From positions 868,001 through 932,000 of the forward strand of contig JALJCO010001098.1 of the NCBI GenBank assembly GCA_023101725.1: a stretch of 64,000 nucleotides of DNA. Direction: 5' to 3'. Every line of letters begins with the position of its first letter. Position 1 is the first letter of the stretch. Below, piece after piece: positions 24,760-36,393 of the stretch. Position numbers and translations under genes: made by a program. Below the pieces are notes generated by a model. That model did not search any database and was not told the origin of the DNA. It saw only the letters and a program-made list of their open reading frames with translations. The DNA is from Atherinomorus stipes. Taxonomy: Eukaryota; Chordata; Actinopteri; Atheriniformes; Atherinidae.

Positions 24760-26150
24760 TTAGTCCAGCAGCAGCACGAGCTCAGCGTGTTCATTATCTA
24801 CTACATTGTTTCCTTATGCTCACTTGGCTTGCATTTTGATTTAAAGATGTCCCGAAACTTAATTTGATTTTAAACTAATTAGTATTATTTAGAGCTTCAA
24901 TATAGGAGGATCTTTCCCAGTAAGACACCTTTAATACAGAAAAGAGAGATTAAAATAGAAAAGTGGTCATGAAGGATGTAAGGTAGGCAGAACAGAAACC
25001 TGTCTGTCACAGATGAAATGAGGACAAGAGAAACAATGAAACATCTGTTTATACTAACTCTCACACACAGCCTTCAGATAGTTCCGATCTTCTTACAGTC
25101 TTTGGTTCAGATAGTCTAAATACAGCAGCCTATATTATGTTTATATGAACGTGTCATATTTATGTGTTTTTCTAAATTTGTGTAAATTTTGCCTGTTTTA
25201 TCAAATAGGTACTTTTGTCTATTTTATATGGGACTGTTTAAACAAAAAAAAGGTATAAAATCAGCTGACTTCTTATGAAATTCTAGTCTTGACTCAAGTT
25301 TTTTTGTTTTCATATGCGTCACCAGAGAAATGCTGAAAAACAAGGAGGGCAAGAAACTTTGGTGTCATAACAGATAACAACTATGGTTTGTTTCTCTTCC
25401 TGGTTTGTGCGCCAAAATTTTCAAGTCATTTGAGATCTGGGTGCCATACACAAAGAAGAAACTTAACACACCCATCATGTTATTTCTTGCGAATGGAGCT
25501 TAGGTTGATGTGCTGTTTCAGACCAGTGGCAAAGCTCTAACACATTTTTGGGCCCTGAATGGAAACTATTATCAGTACAACTAGAGTGGATTTCCATGTC
25601 TAGTTAATTCAGGTTTAATTAGTTGTTTAATGACATACCAGAAAAGCAGCTGCAAGGTTTGACAGAGAAACAGAAAAGTTTAGTTTATTTATTTGGATTT
25701 GTGACAATGTGACCAACTCAGCCTGTTCTAGATCATTTATAGCATCGTAACAGCATCATTAAACAATTGTTTGACAGATTATGTTGGTATATTTCTACCT
25801 CTCAGATTTGAAAACATTTCTACAGCTTGTAGTGACTTATAAGTTGACAGTAGCAGGAAAACTGTCTTGTCCAATTAGGCAACTGTTATAAAAAATAAAA
25901 AAAAAAGGATAATGTAAACCAAAGATGTCACAATACATGTCATGCATTATGATATTTTGAACTATTTATCAATCACACTTCATGTTATTATCTAAAACTG
26001 CTACAACAGTTTCACATATTAGAGACTTCTTGTGAACACAGCTCATACAGGTTTTAACATTTTGTATAAAACAAGAACATTCGAGGACTGTTATTTGCTA
26101 GATTGATTAAAAAGTTAACATCAATGTGTTTATATTTAGTAGACTAGTGT
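24760..26150. other. tapbp to class I spacer, proximal part
   Basis: AT-rich, no recognisable gene or clear repeat on either strand. Confidence 0.3.
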
Positions 26151-26164
26151 AACGCTGTCCTCTC

Positions 26165-26640
26165 AGGTTTTAGAAGAAATCCATCAGACAGCTGCAGTTA
26201 GTCCAGAACACTGCTGGTCCAGTCCTCACTGAGACCAAGACAGTGGATCATATAACTCCTCAGATCTTTACACTGGCTTCTGTTACAGAATTTACTTTAA
26301 AATCCTGCTGTTAGTTTACAAACACTGAATGGTTTAGGACTAAAATACATTCAGGATCATCTAGTTGGTTATAAACCAACCAGATCTCTCAGGCCATCAA
26401 GGTCAATTCTGTTCCCAGAGTCAGAACTAAACCTGGAGAGGCAGCGGTCAGTTTTTAAGATCACATCTACACAACCTCATTTATGACCTTCTCTCTCGTT
26501 TTTAATGTTAAATCATGTTTTTTTCTCCTTTTCTTCGTTTGTTTTGTTCTGTACCCCACTGTAATGCTTTTAAATTACATGTACAGTAAAGGACTTTGAA
26601 TTGTCTTGTACATGAAATGTGCTATACAAATATACTAGCC
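26165..26640 (+). mobile_element. L2-like LINE 3' remnant
   Basis: A plus-strand reading with many stops retains the C-terminal L2 pattern: LQLVQNTAG-like, then DHITP-, LHWLPV- and FKILLLVYKAL-like segments (caaacactgaatggttt region). It ends with a 3' UTR containing gtgctatacaaata, usual for L2 elements. Heavily decayed. Confidence 0.6.
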
Positions 26641-27560
26641 TTGCCTTATTTTACTATGTTTATATTTTGTTGTGCTTCTTTTAACCTTGCTGAAATGCTT
26701 TTATTTGTATTTTTAAGAGCATTTTGATTGCCTTGTATGTGAAATCTTGGGATGTGGGTGTAATGGGACCAAGGTGCTTAACAAAATAAAGTAGACTACT
26801 GGTATATACGCAAAATGTAATACAATAAGCATTACCTATAATGTGTCCCCAGAAACAAATGATAATATTGTCCAGTTGACCACTGGAGGATCCACAAGCT
26901 GAATAGTTTTTAAGAGCAAGGCAGATGCATCTCATGTATGGACCCAGCCACTACAGTTTCAGGATCATACAGGATATGTTGTTCCTTTGGGATACGTATT
27001 ATTTGACAACAGTTTGTCAAGAATATAACACTTGAGACATTATCTTGTAAACCACACCATGAAGGACTCAGCGTGGTTCAGGTTATTTCATGCGTATGTT
27101 AATTTGAGAAGTGTTGGTCCTTCATACCAAAAATCAACAGCTTCTGTTAAACAGCCCATTTTACACCACCACTCTGATTTATATTCTGCCTCATGCAATT
27201 ACTCTTAATGTGCTTGACCAACTTTCTTTTTTTGCTTTCAGGGTTTCTGATTAAAGTCCTGTAACAGCGAGGGAGGGGTGTATTAACTTGAACCACGGGA
27301 CAGCCACCCTGGCCTTCAAGTTCAAACATGGGGACATTGTATAGATGGGTGCGCTTCAGCTGGCTGTTACTTGGGTAAACATGTGAGTTCTGTCGGAAAT
27401 GCAAAAATTCCTAACCTCTCCATTGTTTTCTATATTCATGGAACAAATTGTCTGTTAGTTTTCAAGTTTTGCTTCACAAACACAAACTAAAAGGACTCAT
27501 CTCTACTGAATACATCAAACTGTTTTTTAAGTTGACAACATGCTCAGATGGACATACCTA
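26641..27560. other. unassigned spacer
   Basis: No gene or clear element recognised between the L2 and RTE remnants. Confidence 0.3.
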
Positions 27561-27594
27561 CAGAATTTGTCAAGATGATACATAGTTTAGAAAC

Positions 27595-27752
27595 TTCTTT
27601 GGGAGGACGAGACCCTGGGGAAGACCTAGGACATGCTGAATCTCAGTTTGGATGTGGCTGGGGAAATCCCTGCTTGGGCAGCTGCCTCCATGACCTGATC
27701 CCAGATAAGCGTCAAGAAAATGGTTGGATGGATGGATAGATGGATAAAAAAC
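27595..27752 (+). mobile_element. RTE-type LINE 3' end
   Basis: Reads ggacgagaccctggggaaga, gacctaggacatgctg, then ctgcttgggcagctgcctcc and ccagataagcg, ending in ggatggatagatggata. This is the usual 3' end and tail of RTE/Rex3-like fish LINEs, 5' truncated. Confidence 0.65.
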
Positions 27753-28334
27753 CTTTTTTTGGTGGGGGTGGGGGGGTACATACATATGGGCATGTTTTTT
27801 CGTATTCTTTAGTGTATTTTAGCACCTTTTTTCTTAGACCTCTTGTTTTAATAAAGCATTTGGAGCTCTGCATTCTGGTCTTTCCCCTGCAGCCTGGTAG
27901 GCCTGTCACTACGCACCCAGAACCACCACCTGAAACTGGTCCACTGCGTGACATCTGCCTTGATTCCAGAAGCAGACTGGAAACCAGCACTGCTCCCAGT
28001 CACAACCACACTTAATAAATCCCCATTTAACTTATTGATGCAGGCTACAAAATTTTTTACTTCATAGCATAATTCCTATCACCAACTGGTAGGTTTCTGC
28101 AGGGAATCTGCACAGTGTCTGCATGTGCTCTCTCAGTCCAAACACATAATATCAGCCTGACAGAGTCTCTAAATTAATGCAATGAGTGAGTGTGAGTCTG
28201 ACTGAATGTTTGTCACTCTGTGCTGGTTCTGGATCAGGAGCAGCTCCCGCTCCCTCACAACCCTGCACCTCAATAATCTGTTTTCTCCTCAAGGGATAAC
28301 GGTCATTATTATCCCAAGATTATAATAGAAAATA

Positions 28335-29141
28335 TTGTGATGTTGGTGCCTGATTGTTGATACCATACAGCATTTGGGTCACCTTTCCTGAATTCTGTAT
28401 TTTGGTTTTATAATAAAATGTATTTTGTAATGTATTTTTTTCCAACTTTTAGTTTTTGTTTTTATGATTTCTTAAATTCTGCTTTCATGAGTTTGTCATT
28501 GATAACTTATTTCAAGATTTTAGTTTATTGTTATCTCACTGAGAACACAGAAATTCAGGTGCACCCCAACATGTCAGTGAACACAAAGTGACTTCAAATG
28601 TCTGAATAATTTAAACATGTTGTTTGTGGCACTTTTATAATTAAATTTTAAACGAGACCTGAAGAAAGCTTAGAGATATTTAAACAAGACGCTAAATAAA
28701 TTTTTCAAAGTTTTTTTCAAATTTTATTTTTTTTCACATCGGCCACTGCACATAACATTGTTTTTTTTTTCTTTTGGGGGGGTGAATGGGCCAACATTAC
28801 AACATGAGACCTGTTTAGATCCACTCCTCCTGTTTTATGAAGGCTCCAGTTGATCGCAGGCTACTTTCAGTTTCATTACTAACCTTTGTGGGAAGATTCA
28901 ACCCAGATATTAATGACGCTTTGCTCTTTCTAAACTCCCATTGGCTCACAGGAAGCTGATGTTTTACGCTCCGCGGTCCTTCCTTTCTCTCAGGTATACC
29001 TTGATTGGTGCCAGTTGACTAGTGTTCGCCTGTGGAGAGCTAAAAACTTAACAACTTAATCGTTGTAGGTGGTTCAAGACAAAATGACGATCTGTCTCAT
29101 ACTGAGTGGGGTTTTCCTCGCAATTCATGGCGCGGTGGCTG
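28335..29141 (+). repeat. class I duplication, copy 1 upstream block
   Basis: From about 28335 (tattgtgatgttggtgcctg) through the promoter and exon 1 this sequence is homologous to 48208-49529. Copy 2 has an additional stretch of about 500 bp at 48580-49120. Homology continues through intron 1, exon 2 and part of intron 2. Confidence 0.8.
28863..28946 (+). promoter_or_regulatory. class I promoter module: ISRE plus S-X-Y boxes
   Basis: ISRE-like tttcagtttc at 28865-28874 (GAAANNGAAA on the minus strand). Then an S-box-like aacctttgt at 28881, X2/CRE-like tgacgc at 28914-28919, and Y box cattgg (inverted CCAAT) at 28939-28944. X2 to Y spacing (26 bp start to start) is kept in the second copy at 49317/49343. 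Known: RFX/CREB/NF-Y with the NLRC5 or CIITA co-activator bind this module at MHC genes. Confidence 0.7.
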
Positions 29142-32100
29142 GTGAGTTGAAAATTTTGTTTTACAACAAGAGTCTAAAACAAAGAATTGTTATTTAAATA
29201 TGCCTATAAGTATTAAAGGTGTTTTCATGCTCCACAGTGACACATTCGCTGTATTACCTCCACACGGCAACTCCAGGAATAAAGAATTTCCCCGACTTTG
29301 TGTCGGTGGGCATGGTTGATGGGCAGCCGTTCATTTACTATGACAGTGACACAAGGAAGAAGATTCCCAAACAGGACTGGATGGCCCAGAATAAAGATCC
29401 AGAGTACTGGGAGAGTGAGACTCAGAACGCCATTGACCAGGAGCAGATCTCCAAACGTAACGTTGACACAGCCAAGCAGCGCTTCAACCAGACTGGAGGT
29501 GAGTAATGAACAGTTTATCAGAAATATTTGTGACATTTACGTTTCACATAAACACGCGCGCGCACCCCACACAGTCTGCTTTCGACTACCATTGAATTTT
29601 ATGCTTAATATTGCAGCTGCTCTCTGATATATGAAACCTCTCTACTAACGTTAAATAACAATGTTTTCTAAATTACCGATACAGACTCAACCTGCAAAAC
29701 AACACTGTTTAATGAGTTAATGCTGATTATGGTAGTTAAAAACTCAACCAAACTTAAACACATAATACGTGAAAAGTAAATGTCCAGATGTTTTTTATTC
29801 TTTTTAGTTCATAAATACATAAACTGTAGATGGCAGCCAACTCGTGGAGCTGGTTGACAGTCTGATCTGGTTAATCCTCAGTTCAGTCGTCTCCTGCTCT
29901 CCATCACTCTGTGTTCATGTTTATCTGCTCTCATTTAGTTATTTTTCTGTCTCTGCTGTCAGACAAGCAAACACACACAGACAATGACTTGATTGTAGGT
30001 GATAAATGTTTAGTGAAGCAGGAAAATAATCAATTATCATGTCCTGTAATTCTGAATTAATTAGGCTAAAACATTTTCTCTCGTCTTTTTATTGACACTT
30101 AAACAGACAGGAACAAGATTTTTAGTTTCAACTGACGAAAATTCAGCAGATGTTACAGGATAAAGTTAGACTGCTGCTGTAGGACCAGCAGGAGGCGTAA
30201 AACACAACATGAAGACATGAGCCTTCTTTTTGATACTGAAGACAGTTAAAAAGAAAACCATCCAGTAGCTGCTAAAATGAAAACCTAGGTCAAATTTCTC
30301 CACTACATTACTGGCCCTTTCTCAGAGCAGGAGGCTCGTTGACAGTTGTGACACTGTTGCATCAGAGCTTCAGATGGTGAATGTTTCACATTACTTCATG
30401 TCCAAAAATCTGAACTATCCCTCTGCATTAAAATAAAAATCTTTTTACTCTAAGGCTTAGAGTAAAAAGATTTTTATTTTAATGCAGATCGATTCCCCTA
30501 TATACTCACTCATGAGTCTCCTCATGAGTGAATAGTTTGGCAAGTTGTGGAAAAGCCTCTTAAAAGAAGGAGAAATTTGCAGTTATCACCTTCAAGCATT
30601 TAATGTTGAGAATAAGTAACGTTAAATCAAGGTTCAGGGTTAATAACTGTCATTAACAAAATAACAGAAACTGCAGATTGTATTTGTTTTTGTGTATTAA
30701 TGTGACTTTGACCTGAACCTCCTGGAGCAGAAGCTCTTTTATATCAGACCTTCAGTAGTGAATAAATGACAAATAACATGATAATGTGACTGTGTTGGAA
30801 TTTACCATTTCTCTCTCTCTCTTTTTCAGGTGTCCACATTTTTCAGCAGATGTATGGCTGTGAGTGGGATGATGAGACTGGAGAGATTACTGGATTTAAT
30901 CAATTTGGTTATGATGGTGAAGACTTGCTGACATTCAACCTGGAGACAGCGACATGGATCGCGCCAAAACAGCAAGGTTTCCTGACCAAACAGAAGTGGG
31001 ATGGAAACTGGATTCTTGATCACCATTTGATTAATTACCATACTAAAACTTGTCCTGAGTGGCTTAAGAAGTATGTGAAATTTGGGAAGAGCTCTCTACT
31101 TCGAACAGGTAAACCCACATCACCTGTCTCAGTCTAATGGATTCAATGTATATGTGCCTCTATTTGTTATCCCCATCCTGTCATTCACTCTTTTTTCATA
31201 GCTTTTTCTGTCCTTTGATTTGTTTACTTAAATTACACTTCACAAAGTGGCATGTATGATGATGTAAAATTAAAACATTCAGAATGCCTAAAAAACCTTT
31301 CAGCTGAATTAAAGTTAGTTTGACTACAGATCTAAAGCTGTCTCTCTTGTTACTCTTCAGAGCTTCCTTCAATATCTGTCCTCCAGAAGCCATCCTCCTC
31401 AGTCAGATGCCACGCTACAGGTTTCTACCCCAACAAAGCTGAAATGTTCTGGAGGAAAGATGGAGTGGAGCTTCATGAGGGTGTTGTCAAAGGAGAGATC
31501 CTCCCCAACAATGATGGAACCTTCCAGATGAGTGCTGAGCTTAAACTTTCATCAAAGACACCTGAAGACCGGACGAAGTACGAGTGTGTGTTTCAGCTCT
31601 CTGGTGTCAAAGAAGATATGATCACCAAACTGAAGGATGATGGTAAGCATGGAACTGTTATAAAATGAAAGTCTCTAGAATATAATTTTTATACTACTTC
31701 ATATTTTGTAAAATTCACATCATAATAATGTTGTATGAAACTTGTTCACTGCCATTTCTTTTGTATTTTGCTCTAATTTGTCTTTAATTTTCTATTTTTC
31801 TCTGCATTGGGTTGAAGCTTCTTTACTTTGATTTGGGCTTGTTTTCTGATCAACTACCTCTGTGTGTGTTTGTTTACTAAACCAGTGATGGATAATCATG
31901 AGCTAAACTTATTTTTGAAATAGATACATTAATATTTTTACATGCATATGTGTTTTTAAGAACCTTGGTGTTTCTTCTTAATTTTTTTTTTTTTTACTAT
32001 TGTTGTGCCTTGTTATATTTTATTTTTATTTGTTGTGAAGCACGTTGATTTGTAGTGAATAGTAAAAAGTGCTCTATAATTATTTTATCTATTACTTATG

Positions 32101-33516
32101 TAATTCATAGTATTTACATTATCAAAGACTTTCCTTTGATAGGTTTTTCTTTTTTCACAGTTCCCCTTCTTGCAGGCTGTAGTAAACTTGCTTTCAAACT
32201 ATACTTTTATATGTAGTTATAACAGTCACAATAATGTTTGTTAAAAACTAATTCTTCACATTTATTATTCAGTAAAGTCCTCTTAGCATCCTCCTGTTTT
32301 ATCTTAATCCTGATATTCTTTTATATCAAATACTCCGATGTCTAAATTAGTGTTGATAAACATGATCAAATCATCCAGAGATTTAACATGGTGAATATTT
32401 TTGTTTCCAATTCTTCAGGTTTCCCCACTGTTGCTGTTATTGGAGGTGTTTTGGCTTTTGGTTTGCTTGTCCTGGCAAGTGTTCTTGGATTCTTGTACTG
32501 GAGAAGAGGAAGCAAAAAACAAGGTCGGAAACAAGAAAGGTTTTTTATGATAACGTCTGCTTTACTTGTTCTCATGGAAGAAAAGATGACAATTAATTAG
32601 CCAGGCAAGTTTGAGAATTTATAAGGCTGTTTATTATTAAATCATATCTATTTATATGGCGAATTTCTGAAGGGCCTCTGAAACCCACGTGAAAGGACTT
32701 TAGACTTCTATCTTTAGACTTCCCTTGTTATCAGACCAGCCAGCAAGTGCTCCATTTAACATGAGAGCCAGATTATGAATGTGTACTGATGTATGTAAAT
32801 TATACTGTTCATCATATTGCAGGGTCACAGACACCTTAGTGTATGTCAGAAAGAAGGTGACCAGTGAAGTGGCATTATCACTTGTATATACTGTGGTTTC
32901 CTGATGTTAATGTGAAAGCTGTTATAAGTTTTTAAGACCTGGTGCTTCTGATAACACACATTGCAAATAGTTAAATGTTTTGATTTTACTGATGCTACTA
33001 CTGAAGCAAATTTTTTTCCCATATCCTATAATAAATTCTGAATGAAAAATAACTTAGGATTTTTCTGTTTTAGGGTTCCAAAAAACAAACAGTGAGTATT
33101 TTGAACATTTTTTTCTATTTTGCTTTCTTGTTACATTTTGATGTTGCTTCAAGTTTAGGTGAAAATTTTTCAACCAAACAGAAATATCTGCCAAAATTGT
33201 ATAAGTTGCAATATTAATACCCTTTTTAACATGAAATTACTTTGTTTGTAGCTTCCGATACTTCATCCAATCCTTCTATTGATCCAGACACCAACAAAGT
33301 GAGTACATCATCAGATAATAATCTCCCCAAACTGTTAATGTTATTAATGTAATGTATCAGATGACAACATGACTAAATGTCATGTTGTCATCTGATGTTT
33401 GAAATGATGATCTAAACCTGAGAAAATTTTGGTGTATTAAGAAATAACAGGTCAAACATTTCTGTGTTCAACAGGGAAGCGATGAAACAAAGACAATGAT
33501 CAATATCAGCACTTGA
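29084..33516 (+). CDS. MHC class I heavy chain, classical-type, 8 coding exons
   Basis: Exons: 29084-29141 (leader MTICLILSGVFLAIHGAVA), 29238-29498 (alpha1), 30830-31108 (alpha2), 31361-31642 (alpha3), 32419-32523 (connecting/TM), 33074-33091, 33252-33298 and 33475-33516 (tail). Phases agree; 1092 nt, 363 aa. Seen: NQT glycosylation site at the alpha1 end; alpha2 cysteines in YGCEW and TCPEW; alpha3 Ig cysteines in VRCHATGFYP and YECVF. Residues that hold the peptide ends in classical molecules are present by alignment: Tyr7, Tyr59, Arg84 (Tyr in mammals, Arg usual in fish), Thr143, Lys146, Trp147, Tyr159, Tyr171. The membrane helix is VAVIGGVLAFGLLVLASVLG followed by a basic stop-transfer. 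It presents peptides with beta2-microglobulin at the cell surface and would use the neighbouring tapasin for loading. U-lineage assignment is by general appearance; locus name unknown. Confidence 0.95.
30424..30486. repeat. perfect 31-bp inverted repeat with 1-nt centre
   Basis: The arm at 30424-30454 (tgcattaaaataaaaatctt...) is exactly complementary to 30456-30486 around a single g. In class I intron 2, about 340 bp before exon 3. Would form a long hairpin in DNA or pre-mRNA. Confidence 0.95.
32655..32860 (+). repeat. sequence shared with 15765-15945
   Basis: In class I intron 5. See the matching entry in the daxx-tapbp spacer: common blocks ttatcagaccagccag, ccagattatgaatgt, and ccttagtgtatg in the same order. 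Confidence 0.6.
33353..33398. repeat. short hairpin in class I intron 7
   Basis: atcagatgacaacatgac and gtcatgttgtcatctgat are exact complements separated by taaat. Confidence 0.9.
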
Positions 33517-33799
33517 ATGTACCGACAAAAAGAAATTCTGCGGCTTCTAATCAGAAAATAATGAGGCCAAGAAAAACTTTGAATGAAAATGTTCAAATGG
33601 ACATCATTTTACTCTCCATAGACAATTTTTGGTGATTTTGTTTTTAATTATCATTTATAAGTTTTACTTTCATATCAGTTTCATATCAGAGTTGTGTCAA
33701 CAACCAGGGGGAAGAAAGCAACACATTTACAGTAGCAGAAACAAGCTCCGAAAACAGAGAGGACAGTGAAGTCAATTTTACCAATCAGTTGAAAATGTT

Positions 33800-33805
33800 A
33801 ATAAA
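33800..33805 (+). terminator. class I polyadenylation signal
   Basis: AATAAA about 285 nt after the class I stop codon, the first canonical hexamer downstream. Confidence 0.6.
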
Positions 33806-33809
33806 ATTT

Positions 33810-36235
33810 AGTCTGAATTCTCAGGGGATCCCAGCGATCATAGATCCAGGCCATTTTAAAGAGTGGACTGAGGTTCAGCAAGTCTCAAACGCAACATTAT
33901 TTCTAGTTCTCACATGGTGTTTTTAACTGCAAAACTGCCCATGTGATAAAGCGCGTCTCTGAAATCTATACGGAGAACATAAAAATATGCATGTAAGAAT
34001 TTTCCACCATGCAGATTTACCCTTGTAAAAATACCAGGACATTCTCCTGATGTGGTCTTACAGTTAGTTAGACATGTCTGAGGCAGTGGCTGGAACCGAG
34101 TAAGCTGTTAGGCTTGATTAGTTTGTTATAAATGAATCACATCCATGATTAATCACAAGCATCAGGAGCAACATTTTCTAATTCTTCATAGAATGACAAT
34201 AAAAGGGATGATAAAAAAAAATGTCAGAGCCCAACAGTTTAAGGTTGGCAGACTGTGTATGTTTTATTAAAGAAGTTCTTTACAATCCCATAACTACCAA
34301 CTGCATTTTGCTTCCTGGTTGTTTCCACCACTTCATGTAATATTTTAAAGCAAGAAAACAAGTCTGTTGGATTCTTTGACTCCTGTTTAGTGAGATGTTT
34401 GTTCCTTTTATCTTACACATGTAAAACTTAGAAAGATTGAAGATCTTGGAGAGAGCTATTGAAGGCAAAAGACTAGAAATAAAAAGTAGAGTTCCAACAA
34501 GTTCGGTTGTTGTACCTGAACATTTTGTTAAGTTTGAATTAAATCCAGAGTACGCAACTACATTCTCCTTATGATGGAGGTGAAGTAATTTTTTTAAAAA
34601 TAAAGCAAAAGAAGTTGGCTTTGGATGAACATGGTTCATGTAAGATGCCAAATCAGGTGTAAATACTCTCAAATCTGTTCTGCTGTTTGTTAGGAATTTT
34701 GGTGTGGTTTTTTTTTTTCTTTTTTTTGGGGGGGGGGGGGGGGGGCTCTTTTCATTTAAAATTCAATTGGATCATGTGTTCACATACAACATTGATTACA
34801 ATTTTAAAATGGATACCTTGTAACTTTTGGCCTCTAGGGGCACTAAACCTGTAAGGTCCCACAGGCCGCACAACTGTCACAAAATGAAACATTTTCTATC
34901 CGTGTTCTGGAATCAGACCACTTTGATCAGCCAGAAATTAAAGTGCTCCAGGTTACATGATCCAACGAGAGATGGATCTGCTCCTGCAAAGTTACAGTGT
35001 CTGGTTTTTGAAGGAGGGCAGCCCCCTCAGAGCACCGGCATGTGTCAAGTGGGGTATACTGACCCCAGAAATCATCTATTATTACTTGCATTAGACTAAT
35101 GCTTGGGTCAAAAGTTACAAAGGTAAAGTTATTCCTTTTAAGGTAATTTATAATCTGTAGTTTAATTAAAATAGGGTTTTTTTTTAGAGTTTGTTTTTTG
35201 AAATTGTTAAATATTCTTTGAGTTCTTATTGTAATTTTTTCCTGTTATGTTTTCTGCCATTACAGTTTGTGTGTGGGATCATTTAAGACATTATTGTACA
35301 TGGTGAAGCATTCTAAATACTGTATGCATACATGGTAGCCATGAGGGGTTATAAATATCAATAAAATGCTTCTGAAAAAAACATGTTTTTTTCTTCATTT
35401 GAGGTTTATCAATACTTAATCAATTTCATAATAGCTCAGTTATAAATAAGATTTTGTATAAACATCTTAATGCTGGTATAAAGGTTACTACAATAAAAGT
35501 GCCAATCAAAATATGAACTGTGTAGTATTGACACAGCACAACAAAATATCTATTGCAGGCAAAGTTGTTGAAACAGTAACAGGTCTGCAATAATGTGTTA
35601 AATGCATTGCAAAAAATTACTGTGGTGTTTAATTAAGTCCATTCTTCTGTGCAGAAGCATTGTGGTAGTATTCTGAGACTTGGAATGTTTGAAAGCTGCA
35701 GCAATTCAAAATTTAGTGCAGTGGTGGACTGTGGTGTGTAAAGATAGGTGGGGGCTAGAGAGAGGCCCAAAGGTATTTCACAATATAATGTAAAATCTTT
35801 ATCATCTGTATTCATGTTTTATTTTTTTATTTCATTTGAAAGTATTTATACCTGTCAGGAAATAGATTGTATAACGGACCTTATGTACTTCCTTTTCTAT
35901 TTGAGAAGAATTATTTGTGTAATCATAATTTTACAACTTGAGATCAGAATAGAGTGGGACAGCATGCTCAGTAGGACAACTATGCTGTAGTGGGCAGAAA
36001 ATTTTTTGAAGCAGCAGTATTTACAGATTTGATAAGCAGAGGATCTCGGTTATACACAGAGATAATGTTTCCCCTTTCTGAGCTGTTATCAGTTTGAAAC
36101 GTAAGCTTGCATAACCCTTTCATACTGTTCATATTGTCTACCTTCATCGTAGGTCAGGGTCAGTTTTAACCCTGACCGAGAATTCCCACATAGTAAATGT
36201 TTTTTATAAAATTTTAAACTACAGATCTCATCAGA
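33810..36235. other. unassigned region downstream of the class I gene
   Basis: No gene recognised on either strand. A T-rich/G-run tract lies at 34710-34746. A small hairpin ggtcaggg...ccctgacc lies at about 36153-36178. Open frames here are short and AT-rich, without family resemblance. Confidence 0.35.
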
Positions 36236-36239
36236 ATGT

Positions 36240-36352
36240 CAAAATAGTTCAGTTCAGTTTATTAACAAACTCATGTCCATAAAAAAAAGCAAACAGACAA
36301 ACGTTCCTATAAAAGCTAAGAAATACATATAAAATAACACACTAAAAAGAAA

Positions 36353-36393
<41 letters not shown>

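Noticed and set aside
27740..28015. 91-aa plus-strand open frame starting in a ggatggata tract
   Set aside because: The start lies in a LINE tail and the Gly run comes from a poly-G stretch; no domain recognised.
32523..32600. Extension of the class I TM exon frame to a stop at about 32598
   Set aside because: A GT donor at 32524 in phase with three further exons gives a normal class I tail; the extension would need intron retention.
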